A stretch of DNA of 64,000 nt from Sciurus carolinensis (GCF_902686445.1 NC_062216.1:15025084-15089083); one strand, 5' to 3'; numbered from the stretch's first letter, positions 1 to 26,551 are shown. Notes: generated from the sequence alone by a model not told the origin. Numbers and translations: made by a program.

Positions 1-507
1 ATCGTTCGGCGGGCCTTTTAACTGTGGTACCCAGAGCTAGAACTGGGTGAGGTCATGTTTGTAGAAACGGAACTAAATATTCCTCTTGATGATCATTAGC
101 GTCGAGTTGTTCTGGGTCCCAGCATTTTTGAAACTGAATTTGCAAATCCAGTCTAGTTCTTGCTGGGGAGCCAGACAGCACCTCACGATGCAACCTTTAC
201 TCTTTTTTGAAAATGACCAAACGTAACCAGAGGAAGCAGCAGAGGGCTGCATCACAGTCCCCCGATGAAAACCAGGCCCAGCCTGTCAGTGCCTCTTGCA
301 TCTGACCCCTACTCCTGCTCCTCTTTCTCCTCATGGTACTCACTGAAGACCACAGCCCTGTTACATCCGGCCTGCTGCCTCCCCAGTGCTTGTAACCTGA
401 AGGCTAGAGAGACCCACACAGCCAGGCCACAGGGGATTCTGGACCACTAGCTGCTGCCAGGGACACATCCACACCCTGCCCCTCTCCCTCCCTCTTTCCC
501 TCTCTCT

Positions 508-670
508 TTGGTACTGGGGATTGAACCTATGGTTGGGTTCAATCTACCACTGAGCCACATCCCAACCCTTTTATTTTGAGACAGGGTCTGGTTAAGTTGC
601 CCACGCTGGCCTTGATTTTATGACCTTCCTGCCTCAGCCTCCAAAAGAGATAGAATTATAGGTGCCTGGC
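508..670 (-). repeat. Squirrel composite SINE (tRNA/B1-like)
   Basis: Reverse-oriented copy: it begins with the complement of the tRNA-like box (tggtactggggattgaacc, gagccacatcccaaccc) and continues into the B1-like part (tttgagacagggtct, tgcctcagcctcc). Diverged, without a clear poly(A). Confidence 0.8.
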
Positions 671-829
671 TTCTCCTCTCATCTCAAGCCACCTCTTCTC
701 TCTTCATTCTGAGTTCCAGGCTCGGTATCATCTTTATTCTGAAATAAGTCCACAAATCCTTGTTCTGTACCTTGCCTTCAACAGGAGCAACCAGAACAGA
801 GCATTTATGATGTAAATCTGAGCACATCT

Positions 830-1335
830 CCCCCTGCTTGAAATCCTTTAATGCACATAACTCAGTTAAATCCAAGGTCCTCATCACAAAGGACCATTTG
901 CCTCCTGTTATCTCTCTGACCCCACCTCCGTCCACTCTCCTTGCATTCTTAGTTATAGCCATATCTTCACCCATCTTCAAACACACCACAGCTACCTCAG
1001 GACCTTTGCGTTTGCTTCCTGGAAGCTCTTCCCAGCCGCCTGTTACATGCTCTCTCACTTCCTGCAGGTTTCTGCCCCAACCCACCAGAGGAGAATGAAG
1101 CCTTCCCTGACCGGTGGCTTCCATCGGTGTCCCTACCTGCTGCTTCCTCCTCCTGCTGATTCCCTCCCTTAACACTTACCCATCTGACCTACTGCATGGT
1201 GACTTATTTATCTGCTTTTGTCTCAGTCTCCTTTACATTTACCAAAATAGAAGGCAAGAATTTCATTTGTTTAATTCACCATGGACTCCTTGGCATGTGA
1301 CACGTAGTTGGTGTTCAATAAATATTTCTCAAATG
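830..1335 (+). repeat. LINE2 (L2) 3'-end fossil
   Basis: Reads like the L2 3' end: a stretch on exhausted cytosine-rich codons ('gcttgaaatcctttaatg', 'gaagccttccctgacc'), then 'agaaggcaagaatttcat' and the terminal 'gttcaataaatatttctc'. Ancient mammalian repeat; identification from recognition of the consensus. Confidence 0.7.
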
Positions 1336-1617
1336 GGATTTTGCTTTTAAGAACCTACTCTACAAGCAGACATGCCCAAATGTAAAAAGATGGAAGTATA
1401 AAGGTATTTGCTAACGTATTGTTGGTAATAATGGAAACTTGAAAAACTCCTAAGCTAAGCATCCATCAATGGTGACCTGCAGGGGGCAACTGAAAAACTA
1501 ACTGAAGGGACGGCGGAGGTCAGGCAGTCATGAAAATGAATGAGCTAAGTCCCTGGAGCAGACACGGAACCAGGACATGACTTAAGAGTTAAGTGCAAGG
1601 CAAGATGCAGAAGACGG

Positions 1618-1639
1618 GTGTGTGTGTGTGTGTGTGTGT
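1618..1639. repeat. (TG)n microsatellite
   Basis: About ten uninterrupted TG units in the BMP1 intron. Confidence 0.9.
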
Positions 1640-3129
1640 ATGCACACGCGCCTAGGAGGGTCTGTAAGGACACACCAGTGTTCCCAAATGCTTAGTCACC
1701 CCTGAGGAGTGGGATTCAGAGGAGGACCAAGGGGAGAATATTTACTTTTATACTTATGTATTTCTAGACTGCTCCAAGATTTCACAGCATGCATGTGTTA
1801 TTTTTATATCTAACGAATGACAAAAATATCTAAAAGAGATGCTGGATGGAAGAAGGAATGCCAAGGGCTGAGTGAGGGCAGCCTGGCTCCCAAATTTCCA
1901 CCCTCCGCCACTCCTGCCCATGGCCCCTTAGGACCCGCCTCAGAGTGCTGAGGGAAGTGTACGTGTGTACAGCTTCCAGCAGGACCGGCACACGTAAGCA
2001 GTCAATACATGTGAACTTTGCTATTGGAACTGAGTTTGCTGAAGATATTTTGATATCTGAAATGGTTCAGAGGAGAAACCTAGAGGCAGAGAGAGGCAAG
2101 GGGTGCTGGGAAGAGGACCGGGGCTCCCTCCTTCAATCCCTGGGAGGACAAGATGGCAGCAGCCAACCCTGGCTGGTCGCTCACGGTGCCTGGCACAGCG
2201 GCCGGGCTAAGAACAAACGTCTGCTTTTCCTTCCTCCTCAAAAGCAGGCCTGGCTCTGTCCAGGGAGGATGAGATCTGAGGAAGCCACACCTAGCGGGCA
2301 GAGCCCCAAAAGGCCCACCCAAGACCTCCTAAGGCACAGGAGGAACCGCAGTTCACTGCTCTCAGGAGGAAGAGACCTGCACTGGTGGTTAGGAGCATCC
2401 TCCAGGGAGGCCAGGCGACAGCTATATTGAGACCAGAGGTGTCTAATTAAGCGTTGTACCGACTTCTGTCATGTGGAAACAGCTGTGCCCTGGTGGCAGG
2501 GGAACAGTCCTTTGCCAAAGAAAACCTGGCCAGCCCCATCACTTCCTGCCTGTGAACGCCGGCCTGTGGCTGGGCTTTCCTGAGCCTCAGCATGTTTGCC
2601 TAAAAGATGGAGGTGATCATGACGGCTCCCTGGGAGCTGGGGGGTGGAAGGATGGGGGCGCAGGGTCTCCAGGTGCACCCACACCTGGGAAGGCCTCCTT
2701 ACGCCTGCTGGATGCTCAGGAAAGCACTGACGGAAGGCCTCACTTCTCATTTCAGGTCCTGTGCTGGTGGCCATGTCAACCCTTGCCACTCACTGGCTTC
2801 AACATGGCCTCACTGTGCGACCTCAGGTGGGCCCCTGAACTCTGGGCACTCTGCTTCCTTCTTGGTAAGAGGGTAATGATTACAGGACCTGCCTCATAGG
2901 ACTTAGGGTAATTAAATTTATATGAATAGAGTTTACAGCCGGCTCTGGCACAAATATGCAGCCAATGTGAATTCCACTATGAGAGTTGAGTTTGCTGAAG
3001 ACGACTTGTTATTTAAACTGGTTCAGTTGAGAAGCCTAGATGTGGAGACAGGCAAGAAGCACCCAGGGAAGCTGCCTAGGGCTTCCTCATTGAACACGCA
3101 GGAATACAGAAAAGATGGCACATTCCCAC

Positions 3130-3375
3130 ATCATGGAATTCTCATGACGTGCCAGGTACTACTCCAAGCACTTGATGTAGACTAATTTGTTTAATCCTCA
3201 TTTGAACCCCATGAAGGGGGTACCTGTGTGAGGAGGTGCAATCAATGTACAGGAGGGCAGACAGAAGCACAGTGAGGTTAAGCAACTTCTCCAAGATCAC
3301 ACAGCTAGTAGACAGCACAGCAGGAAGTCAAACCCAAGCACTGGTTCTTAAACTTACACCCTGCACCATAGCCCA
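3130..3375 (-). repeat. MIR SINE, reverse orientation
   Basis: Contains 'taatcctcatttgaaccccatga', 'gaggttaagcaacttctccaagatcacacagctagtag' type core in order, the reverse complement of the MIR core. Other MIR-like cores in this intron are at about 2770-2960 and 4800-4966. Confidence 0.7.
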
Positions 3376-4966
3376 TGTGGTCTCTGTGGGTGCTGGTTAA
3401 GTCTGCTCAGTGGCTATGCTGAGGACAAGTGTCCACTTTCTCTTAGTCCTCAGAGCTCCATGCCCTCTAGCACCCGAGAAGAAGAGACTTAGGTGAGGGT
3501 GCAGCGTGGGCTTTGCAGGAGAGGGAGGGGTCCCTCTGCCTGGTTGAGCAATGGGAAGAATAGAAGGAACTTGGGTTGGACCCCGAAGAACAGGCGGGAT
3601 TTCAGAAGGTGGGAATGGGAACAAGGGTGGATGTGCCACCTCCGAGAGACATTTGCAGTTCTTATCTTCTTGGCTTCTCTGCACTGTTTGCCTGCTGACC
3701 ATGAGCTCCTTAAAACACTCTCCTCCTCTGCTTTGTTGCCTGGGAACCACTGTGCGTCCTTGGCTCAGCTGCTAATGGGGTAAGTGCAGAGACTTGGGAG
3801 ATCCTAAAAGAAGGCTCTTTCCTGTGCCTGGCATACGTGTGACATGCATAATCGTATCAGATTCACCTGTCATTCAAACTTCTGGCAATAAGCTAAGCAC
3901 TGGGAAGCAAATGAAAAACAACCTCCCAACAGCCAAAATAGATGTCAAAGTCCACCCACTAGAGCAGGTGGCTTTACAGAAGGTTCACTGATGAAAGATC
4001 TGACTTTGGAGTCGGGTAGAGCAGAACTGTGTGCCAGTGGCACCGCTGCTCCCTGAGTAGACCCGGACAGGTTCCCCAAGTGCTTTGAGCCTCAATTCCT
4101 TCACCTACACAGTACCCACTGTCACCACAGTAGTGGTGACAGTACTCAGCCCTTAAATTGTGGGGAATAGTGAGGTCAGATGCCCAGTACTTTGTCTGGC
4201 ATGTCATTGTTATAATAACAAAGACAGGGCCTTGCCCGTTCCAAACTGTGGAAAAGATTGCAATTGCAAGTTTTAAGTGGGATGCAGAAGAAGAACAACA
4301 GCAAAAAGTGGCCATTATTATTCTAGGACACCAGCCTTCAATGTCAAGGTCCCCAGGGTGCTAGCTTGGGTTCACTTACAGCTGGACTGCTTTCTATTCA
4401 ATGCATTTCTGCAACAATGCATTGATCGATTTGGAATTTTTAACCTCAGCTCACTTCTCCTGGTGTTACACACAGGCTTCTGAAAACTGGTGGAGTCTTC
4501 TGGGAATTATGGAGGGAGGGGGCCAGCAGCACAAACAGGCTCCCAGGTCAGGGCCAGGTGTCCACTAGCGACCTGGGACACATGCTTTCAGGAACAGGGA
4601 AGGAAGTTGCTCCTGGCCAAGCCACCTCACCCTGCTGACTGAGTCAAACTCCTGAGCAGAAAAGAAAGCAGCACCCTACCTGACTCCATTCCTCTTGAGG
4701 CCTGAACTGCCTGTGACATCTGAGTCAGGTTTGGCACACGGGTTTGCTGAAGAGCACCAAAGTCATTGTTGAAATGCTGCAGGGTTTTAGATCAACATGC
4801 TACACTGGGAATCTCAGACTCCTGTGTCATAATCTAGGTTCTGTGATCTTGGGCCAGTTACTAAATCTTCCAAATCCATTTTCTCAGACACAAAACAGGG
4901 ACGACTGGGTCTATAACATTGTTGTATTAATTAAAAGATATAACACATGCAAAGAACTGAACGCAT

Positions 4967-5194
4967 GCTGGTGTGATGAAGCACACCTATCGTTCCAGCA
5001 ATTCAGGAAGCTGGGGCAGGAGGATCACAAGTTTGAGGCCAGCCTCAGCAACTTACTGAGACCCTAAGCAATTTTGTGAGACCTTTTCTTAAAATAAAAA
5101 ATAAGGGCTGGAGATGTAGCTCAGGGTAAAGCATACCTGGGCTCAATCTCCAGTGCCAAAAAAAAAAAAAAAGAAAAAAGAAAAGAAAAAGAAA
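4967..5194 (+). repeat. Full composite squirrel SINE with poly(A) tail
   Basis: B1-like left part (ttccagcaattcaggaagct, gccagcctcagcaactt) joined to an ID-like right part (ggctggagatgtagctcag) and an A-rich tail. It is flanked by an imperfect target-site duplication beginning AAAGAACTGAA on both sides (about 4951 and 5195), so it is an insertion rather than a local duplication. Confidence 0.85.
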
Positions 5195-5477
5195 AAGAAC
5201 TGAATACAAGTCAAAGCATGGCCAATCATATGCTCAATAATTGGCTGCTGTTGTCATTATTATTTGCAGGTGATACGTCCAAAGGCTGGAGTAGTGAAGA
5301 TCCTTGGAAGAAGGAAGAAGGAAGTCAGTTTAGTCATTTCAAAATAGCAAAAAGGACTGCAATTTAAAGTGAGATTTGGAATGAGAAGAACATTCCCTTT
5401 TGAGGGAAGATGGTCAAATGCCATCCAAGAGAGAAGACAAAATTACTCAATTCTCAATAAAAGTATGTCACACGTGG

Positions 5478-5612
5478 GCAGGGGCTGTAGCTCAGTGGCA
5501 GAGCGCTTGCCGAGCACGTGTGAGGCACTGGGTTTGATCCTCAGCACCACCTAAAATAAACTAATAAAACAAAGCCATTCTGTACATAGCACAACTACAA
5601 AAAAATTTTTTT
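5478..5612 (+). repeat. ID element (tRNA-Ala-derived SINE)
   Basis: Begins 'ggggctgtagctcagtggca' with A box and the B box 'gggtttgatcctcagcacc', then an A-rich tail. It is flanked by a diverged duplication (aagtatgtcacac / aagtatattacac). Confidence 0.85.
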
Positions 5613-7214
5613 AAAGTATATTACACTTGAGAACGATCTTTGGATTGCAAAAATAAACCTCAGCATCATTTGTACAGGAAATAGAGGCTGCTCAATAATA
5701 TAGGAGAAAAAGAGTCAGTGAGGACCTCTCTCAATTGGCGTTTCTCTCTAGGCTCACAAATGACATCAGAGGACACTCAAATAACTTGCAGATGTGATCA
5801 GCGTGTGTAATCTTGAGAACTCAGAGCAGAAGCTTTCCCCATCTTCAAGTGTGATGTGTGTATGGTTTAGAGTGGGGGTTGGGAGGGAGTTGGGAGTGGA
5901 TTCTGGGAATTGCAAACCACTGAGCTGACTGTCAATCCCCAGTGAAACAGATGCTCTGTGACCATTCAGAAAACAAGAACCTGATCACAGGGCATCAAAT
6001 GTGTTTTGCTCCCATTTTCAAAGGGGTTTTACCCTCTGGCAGAACAGAGGCTGTAGTCTGCTAAGACATTCCAGCTTAGGTATTCAGCATTTATTAACCA
6101 CCTCTTGTGCCAGGGAAAGAGAGATGACAAAGGAGAGGTCTCAGGAGACACATCCCCATCAACAGGTAATGTTAAGTTAATAGATTGCAAGTAAATGGAT
6201 CCATGTCAGTTTGAGGTAGAGCTTGGATCTGCTTTGGTTTATGTCCTGTCTGCATTTTGATCAAAGAGCAGAAAGAGGACATGAAGACATGCTTGTCAAA
6301 GGAGCCATGGCACAGGTAAGAAGCACGGCCACCTGCTGGGTGACGGGACTCCACACTTCAGTCAAGGGGAGTAAAGTTTCGCAGCTCACTTCTGGAAGCA
6401 TTAAGAATATGAAGGAATGTGGGTCTGGGGTGGCTGAGAAATTCAGACTCCACGTGACAAGCCCACGCATAGCTCTGAGGAGGCAGGAGTGTGGCCTCCC
6501 AGACTGGGAGGGCTGACGGGGAAACAGGGAGGTGAGTTACCATGAAGAGCTCTGGAGGGAAGGACTGGGAGATTTCAGGGACCATAGTTTCCCCTCTTTA
6601 TGAAGAGCTGGCTAGAGAACGGACAGAATATTCTGAGAAGTAGTGAGCCCCTCATCACCTCAGGAATTCAAACCGGGATCAACCCTGGATCAACCCTGCT
6701 GGGGAGGTGGCACCAGACAGGCTCCGGGCCCGTGGTTACTCGGTGTCCACCAGGGCAGCCTTCCTGCAGGAGGACTGCTGAGACGACTTTGACCTCCTTC
6801 CATAGTCTACCCAAGCCAGTCCCACAAAGGCAGCGACTGTGAGAACCAGGCTCGCCCAGGTAAGAGGGACAGAGGCTGAGCTTCCTCTTCGGATCAGGAA
6901 TGATCCACAGGTGACGTAGAGTGGAGGAAAGGAGTGAGAGAGTCAGGGTCGCAAAGTCAGGCCCCTGGGGCCAAGACTGGAGGATCCCAGCACCAGGAGG
7001 AAGGGTGGGAAGAAGCAACACCCCAGGTAGCATCCTGCTGGAGGCCTTTGTCTGGGTCCCTAACTCTTCCGGGACCACAGCTCATCAGAACCACAAGGGC
7101 CCTGCAGGAACCCCTGGCCCAAGCCCTGATGAGGCAGATGAGAGACTCGGGCTGGGGCTGAGCAGTTCATCCAAGCTCAAAGGCCGGCAGGGACAAGGCT
7201 GGGATGAAACCCAG

Positions 7215-7330
7215 TCCTGGCAAGGGTTCAAATCCCACCTCACTCCTTGTCAACTGTGTGACCGGCAGTAAGTTACGGAACCTCCCTGTGCCTCAGTTGC
7301 CTCCTCTGTGAAATGACACAGGGTGGCTGA
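7215..7330 (+). repeat. MIR SINE fragment
   Basis: Core 'caactgtgtgaccggcagtaagtta' followed by 'cctcagttgcctcctctgtgaaat' matches the plus-strand MIR core. Confidence 0.65.
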
Positions 7331-7371
7331 CAGAATGGCAAGAGGCTAGGTGACAAGCACCTAGGAGGTCA

Positions 7372-21451
<14,080 letters not shown>

Positions 21452-22375
21452 GCTGGCGGGCGGCGGCGGCGGGTCGCACCCGGACGCGGGAGCGGCGGCG
21501 GGGAACCGAGCTCTGGCGGCGAGGGGGAGGCGCTCCCCGGCGGCTGGCCGCCCGCTCCTCGCTCCCCCCGCGCTGCCTACCTCTTCCCTTCCCGCTTCCT
21601 GTCTCCCGCCCCCCGCTCGCCGGGCTCGCGCTCGCCCTGCGCCCCGCGCTCCCTCGCCCTTCCCTGCGCTGCTCCCTTTCTCTCCCGCCCGCCCCCCGCC
21701 CCCCGCCTAGGGAAATGAGCTGCTGGAGGGCGGGTTTTCGCCCGAGCTCGGCCCCCCTCGGGGCCGGGACTGTGCTCGGCCCGGCCGGGAAGCGCGCCAG
21801 CCGGGGCGGGGAGGGCGAGGAGCCGCGCCGCCCGCCCGGGAGGGGCGCGGGGCCGGGCCCGGGGCCGGGGAGGGGGCGCCGGCGCCCGGGGTGCCCGGCC
21901 GGCGGCCGCTCCCGCCCGGGGCCCCCTAGCGGCGACTTGCCCCGCGGCCGCCGGCCCGAGCCCCTCCCGGCCGCGGGACACGCTGTCAGGACTCTGCCGC
22001 CGCCTCTGCCTCTGTCCCTGGGGCTGCGACCGTGGTCCCGGCCGGCATCTCTCGTCTCTCCCTCCCTCCGACCCTCGCTCTCTCCCAGCTCGCCCTCTCT
22101 TTCTGTCTCTCTCGCCGTCTCTGTCTCTGCCCCTCCGTCCGACACACCACTGGAGGGCGCCTCACGCCCGTGGATGGCTCCTGGGTCCCCTCCCCACTGT
22201 CCCCTCTCCCCAACCCGGGATGGACTGAATCCCAACACTCTTGGGACAGTGGAGACACTGCAAAACCCCGACTGTTCCCCCAAGGCCCGCCCCATCCCCG
22301 AGCCGGCCCCAGCACTCTGGACTTAGAAGGTGTCAGAAGGTACAGGTTGGACCCTTTGTTTTTCATTCAGGTTGC

Positions 22376-22381
22376 TTTATT
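22376..22381 (-). other. SFTPC: SFTPC poly(A) signal AATAAA
   Basis: AATAAA on the minus strand. A likely non-coding last exon begins at 22570, after the acceptor TGCTTCACAG. The SFTPC stop-containing exon ends with a donor at 22765, as expected for the known untranslated sixth exon. mRNA end is expected near 22355-22360. Confidence 0.7.
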
Positions 22382-22773
22382 CTTTTGTGGCAGGAATCCC
22401 CTGGCCCAGAGGAGCCACCTCTCCTCTGCCCCCTCCCCTCCCACCCTCTCCCACCGCTTCCATTTCTCCAGGGCCTGTCCCTGGGGTGTGGACTGGAGCA
22501 GCTTCTGCCCGCAGCAGGCAAAAGACCCTTTGCTGGAAGATCTTTCCTGCCTGGTTCACTCCCACAGATCCTGTGAAGCAAGAGTGTTGTTTATCATGTG
22601 AGGGAGAGAGCCCCTGTCTGGGGTGCCCAAGCCTGTGTCTTGTGAGCCTTCCCTCCCCCCAGCTCCCTAGACCACTGGCTTCAGGGCATCCCAGTGCCTG
22701 ATCAGCTGCATGGCCCAAGACCTTCCTGCTTCGGCTCAGTGCCCTGGCAGCTGCAGTTGCTCACCTGGGAGTC

Positions 22774-24880
22774 CTAGATGTAGTAGAGAGGCACCTCTCC
22801 ACACAGGGTGCTCACAACTAGGCCCAGGAAGGTCAGGTCTCCTCTTGAGGATTCAGAGCCTCCCTTGTGCCCCTCTTCCTGGCCCAACTTGGAGTTAGAC
22901 GCTGCAGGTTTGGCCTGAAAAGAGCACCTGCTTTAGAGTCTGAAAACTGAGTTTCTTTCTCACCCTGCAGCCCTTATTGGGGTACCCCAGGCATGTCGGG
23001 CAGCCTCCCTGTGCCAGAAGTCAGAAGCCCACAGGGAGTATGTGGATTCAGCTGAGGCCAGTGCCCGGACAGTGGGCAGCTAAGAACAGTAGGGAAGCTG
23101 GTGCTGGTTGAGGGTATAAAGGGGCACTCACCTGGCAGCCCAAGAGAAGCAGTGCTTCACAGGTGACAAATAGCTGTCATCTTAAATGCTCTTCCCCACG
23201 ATGTCAGGAGGGAGGGAGACCACTCCGTTCACTGATACACCTACCTGTAGGTTCTGGACTTTTCTAGTGAGAGCCTCGAGACTGGGGATGCTATCTGGAG
23301 CCATCTTCATGATGTAGCAGTAGGTTCCTGGGGCTGGCTTATAGGCAGTCAGGAGCTGGGCATGGAATGCTGGAGGTCATTTGGGAAAGTCCCTGCCTTG
23401 CTGGCTCCCTAACCCTGGTCTTCAGCCAGCTCATTCTAGACTGCATTTGGGAAGTCACATTGGAGTCTGGGATTCAGGCACCCCAGGGGAGGCAAAGGGC
23501 TAAGGGAGATGGAGAGTTGGGTGCAGTGAAGTAGCACAGCTGGTTGGCTCTAGCAAAGCCTTGTCATCGGTTCCCCAGGTTGGCACACCCACCCGCTGGT
23601 AGTCGTACACGATGATGCCAGTGGAGCCGATGGAGAAGGTGGCAGTGGCACCCGCATGCTCACTGAGGGCCAGGCGTTGCTGGGCTTCTGGTGCCCCGAT
23701 GCTCATCTCAAGGACCTGGTGGTTATAGTGTGCCATGAATTCCTCTTTCCCCTCTCAGCCCTTCAGTGCCCTTGCCCATCCTCTGGCTCCTTTACTCAAA
23801 AGCAATTCCTTCTCTCCTGAGAGCTCAGGGTAGGTGAGCAGAACCAGGTGCTAGAGGGAACTGGCTGTCACCCTGTAGGACAGCAGCCTGTTGGAAAAGG
23901 CTAGTCGGGTGCCACCCCATTCCTGTCTCTGTCCTCGCCTGCTCCCCACCACTCCCCTTGATGGTTTCCTATCTGCCCAGCCCACACGGCCCCCTGACAT
24001 GCCCTGTGCCCACTGCTCACCCCATCCCGGGCCTGCTCACCATCTCGGTGTGTTTCTGGCTCATGTGGAGACCCATGAGCAGGGCCCCTACGATCACCAC
24101 GACGACAAGGACCACCACCACCACCACAATGAGAAGGCGTTTGAGATGCACCGGACAGCAGGGGATGCGGAACCGGCCCTGGGGGGCTGCCGAGTAGTCC
24201 TGACAAGATGGCAGGCAGGGAAATAAGCATGAGGTCATGAGGATGTCCCCTCCTTTCCCTGCACAAACTGGACACATTCCCACACCCTCTCAGGGCCGGA
24301 TAGCCAGTGCTATGGATTTGCAGAGGAGGGCCGAGGTCAGAGGAGCCTGCTGGGATGAGGTGGCCAGCACTCCAACAAGCCTGGGTTAGGAGGGACCCAA
24401 GAGAGCCTGGTTCACCAGTCATCCCCTGCTGTTCCCTCTAGACCCTCCTGAACCCCAGTGGTGGCACCTGTTTCCCAATGATCCAGGCTTTTGCACCTCC
24501 AGGCCTTTATCCATGCTGCTGCTTCTTTCTGCCACGGCTCCCTCCTGTGACCTCCCGAGTACTTAGTGGCTCTTTCTCAGTGCTCTCTAGAGCCCTTTTC
24601 ATTAACCGACCCCCATGGTGGCTCCCAGCCACTTTTTGTCAGAATTATGGGCTTCCATGTCTCTCTGCCCAGGGGCCCTGTGCCAGGGGTCTTGGTGTCC
24701 CAGACCTAACAGCACAGTCCTAGGCTAGTTGATTGAATGAACCCGAATGAAGAAACAGACCCAGGGAGGATGGAGGAGGCAGGATCCAGTACACTTGTGT
24801 GCACACGCACACACGCACACAGAGCTGACCACACTCACCGGTGGGCTCTCCATCAAGACCTCCTTGCTGCCCGCATCCAT
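22774..24880 (-). CDS. SFTPC: Pulmonary surfactant-associated protein C precursor, complete
   Basis: Type II membrane precursor processed in alveolar type II cells to the very hydrophobic SP-C peptide of lung surfactant. Coding exons on the minus strand: 24880-24839, 24199-24041, 23715-23593, 23355-23245, 22914-22774, giving 191 aa with intact GT/AG junctions. Residues 11-16 contain the PPDY sorting motif. The mature peptide starts [12 protein letters not shown] at F24, with the two palmitoylated cysteines C28/C29, followed by a long valine-rich membrane helix. The BRICHOS chaperone domain fills the C-terminal half. Its C121 and C183 correspond to the known BRICHOS disulfide. Position 120 is Tyr where human has Cys; I recall mouse also having Tyr, so this is probably not a defect. 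Ends VPLYYI. Same strand as BMP1 and just upstream of it. Confidence 0.98.
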
Positions 24881-24894
24881 CTTGCTGCAGACCT

Positions 24895-25010
24895 CCTCTC
24901 CTCATCTTGCAGGTGTGACCAGGGTCTTATATGCGTCCCACAGGGAGAGGGGACAGAGTTGAAGGATCGGGTCCCCTGTTTGCTAGCCAAGCCCTTGGCT
25001 TTGAAGCCTG
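24895..25010 (-). promoter_or_regulatory. SFTPC: SFTPC promoter with TATA box
   Basis: On the minus strand a TATA motif (GCATATAAGACC, TATAA at 24931-24927) sits about 47 bp before the start codon, placing the transcription start near 24900. Just upstream, about 24970-25000, are a forkhead-like GCAAACAG and NFI-like TTGGC half-sites. FOXA, NFI and NKX2-1 control SFTPC in other mammals; binding here is inferred. Confidence 0.65.
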
Positions 25011-25726
25011 TTTGTTCCTGGCCCTTCAGAGCCAAGGTCCTGATAAGCCAGCTGCAAGAGCCCCCAAGGGCCCTTAGCCCTGGCGCATGAGTCCTCTTGA
25101 CTCCAGCAAGAGCAAACCTGGTGAGCTGAGCAAACTTGCCCGCAGGCCACCTGCGCCTCTCGCCGTGGGTGTCTTCCTGGCACGTCTGCCTTTCTTGCTG
25201 GCTACCTGCCCTGCAGCCCTGTGCTTCCTCCTTTCTGCTGCCGGGGTGAACTTCTCCCCAGCTGTGGTTCTGACCATCCCAACAGAATTTCCCCAAGCAT
25301 AGGGATGGGCTCCAGAAAGGGGGCAGAGGAGGTGGTGCTGGAGACCCCGAGGGTCTCTGTGAAGGTCCGTCAATGTGCACTTCTCAGAGGCCCGAGTGCT
25401 GCTTGCCTTGCGTCCCACCTCCCACTCATCCTGCACTAACCTCAGACTGGCCCCCAGTCATTCTTTTCCTAATTCTGGAGATTCTGTCCCCGCTGGTGGG
25501 AAACTCTTAGTCAGGGTGGGTGTTTCATTCTTTGCTCTGGGCTGGTCTGTAAGCCAGAGGCTTCTGATGACAGATTCCATGCCTGACGCTGCTTTCCTAG
25601 GCCAGGACCTCCTTGCACAGGGCTGGGTGTGGTCCCAAACTTTTGTCCTTGGATCAGCCCACACTGCCAGCCTTCTTATCCCCTGTCCTTCTGAACTCCT
25701 TTTATATCCTTGGATGCCCATCTGCC

Positions 25727-26297
25727 CAGCAATGTGGCACACTCCTGTAGTCTCAGCTGCTTGGGAGGTTGGGGCAGAAGGATCCCCTGAGCCCAGGAAT
25801 TGGAAATCAGCCTGGGCAACATAGCAAGATCCCATCTCAAAAAACAAACAAGCAAACAAACAAAAAATAGCCAGCTGGGCACAATGACACACGTCTGTAA
25901 TCCCAGTGGCTAGGGAGGCTGAGGCAGGAGGAACATGAGTTCAAAGCCAGCCTCAGCAATTTAGTGAGACCCTAAGCAACTTAGTGAGACCTTCTTTCAA
26001 AATAAGATATTAAAAACGGGCTGGGAATGCGCTCAGTGGTTAAGCGCCCCTGGGTTCAATCTCTTGTACCAAAACAAAACAAAACAGAGCCAGGTAGGGT
26101 GGTGTGTGCCTGTGATCCCAGCAAATGGGGAGGTTGATACTGGAGGCTCTCAGGTTAGAGCTCAGCCTCACCAACTTAGTGAGGCTCTCAGGAGTTTAGC
26201 AAGACTGTCTCAAAATAAAAAATAAAAAGAGCAGGGGATGTGACTCAGTAGTAAAGCAACCCTGGGTTCAATCCCCAGCACCAAACCAACAAAACTA
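25727..26297 (+). repeat. Three SINEs in head-to-tail array
   Basis: Three same-strand units: 25727-25868 is a B1/FLAM-like monomer ending in (CAAA)n. 25872-26086 is a full composite squirrel SINE with 'ctcagtggttaagcgcccct'. 26087-26297 is a second composite SINE ending 'tcaatccccagcaccaaacc'. They differ from one another, so they look like successive insertions rather than a recent duplication. Confidence 0.85.
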
Positions 26298-26551
26298 AAT
26301 GTGCCCTGAATGCACCCAAACCCATTCACTTTCCATACATCCCTCCCCTCTCCCTTACTCTTACCCATCTCTGTTTAACGTACTCAGTGAAATCTATCAA
26401 TAACTTGGAGTTGGCCACACCCTTTCTCTTGGACTCCCCTTCACTTGCTGGGCCATGTGGTCTCAAAAGTCCTTTCACCTATAAACCTTCATGAATGTAT
26501 GACTAGAGCCCCACACCTCCTTCTCTTGGCCTGACTCCCTTGTCCTCCTAT

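Noticed and set aside
5478..5560. A tRNA-Ala gene
   Set aside because: A and B boxes are present but it has an A-rich tail and flanking duplication, so it is an ID SINE.
23300..23355. Loss of a BRICHOS cysteine in SFTPC (Tyr at residue 120)
   Set aside because: I recall mouse SP-C also having Tyr-Cys here, and the disulfide-forming C121 and C183 are present, so it is normal variation.
25727..26297. Regularly spaced repeats as a CRISPR-like array
   Set aside because: The units are long, diverged SINEs with A-rich tails in a mammalian genome, not short identical repeats with unique spacers.
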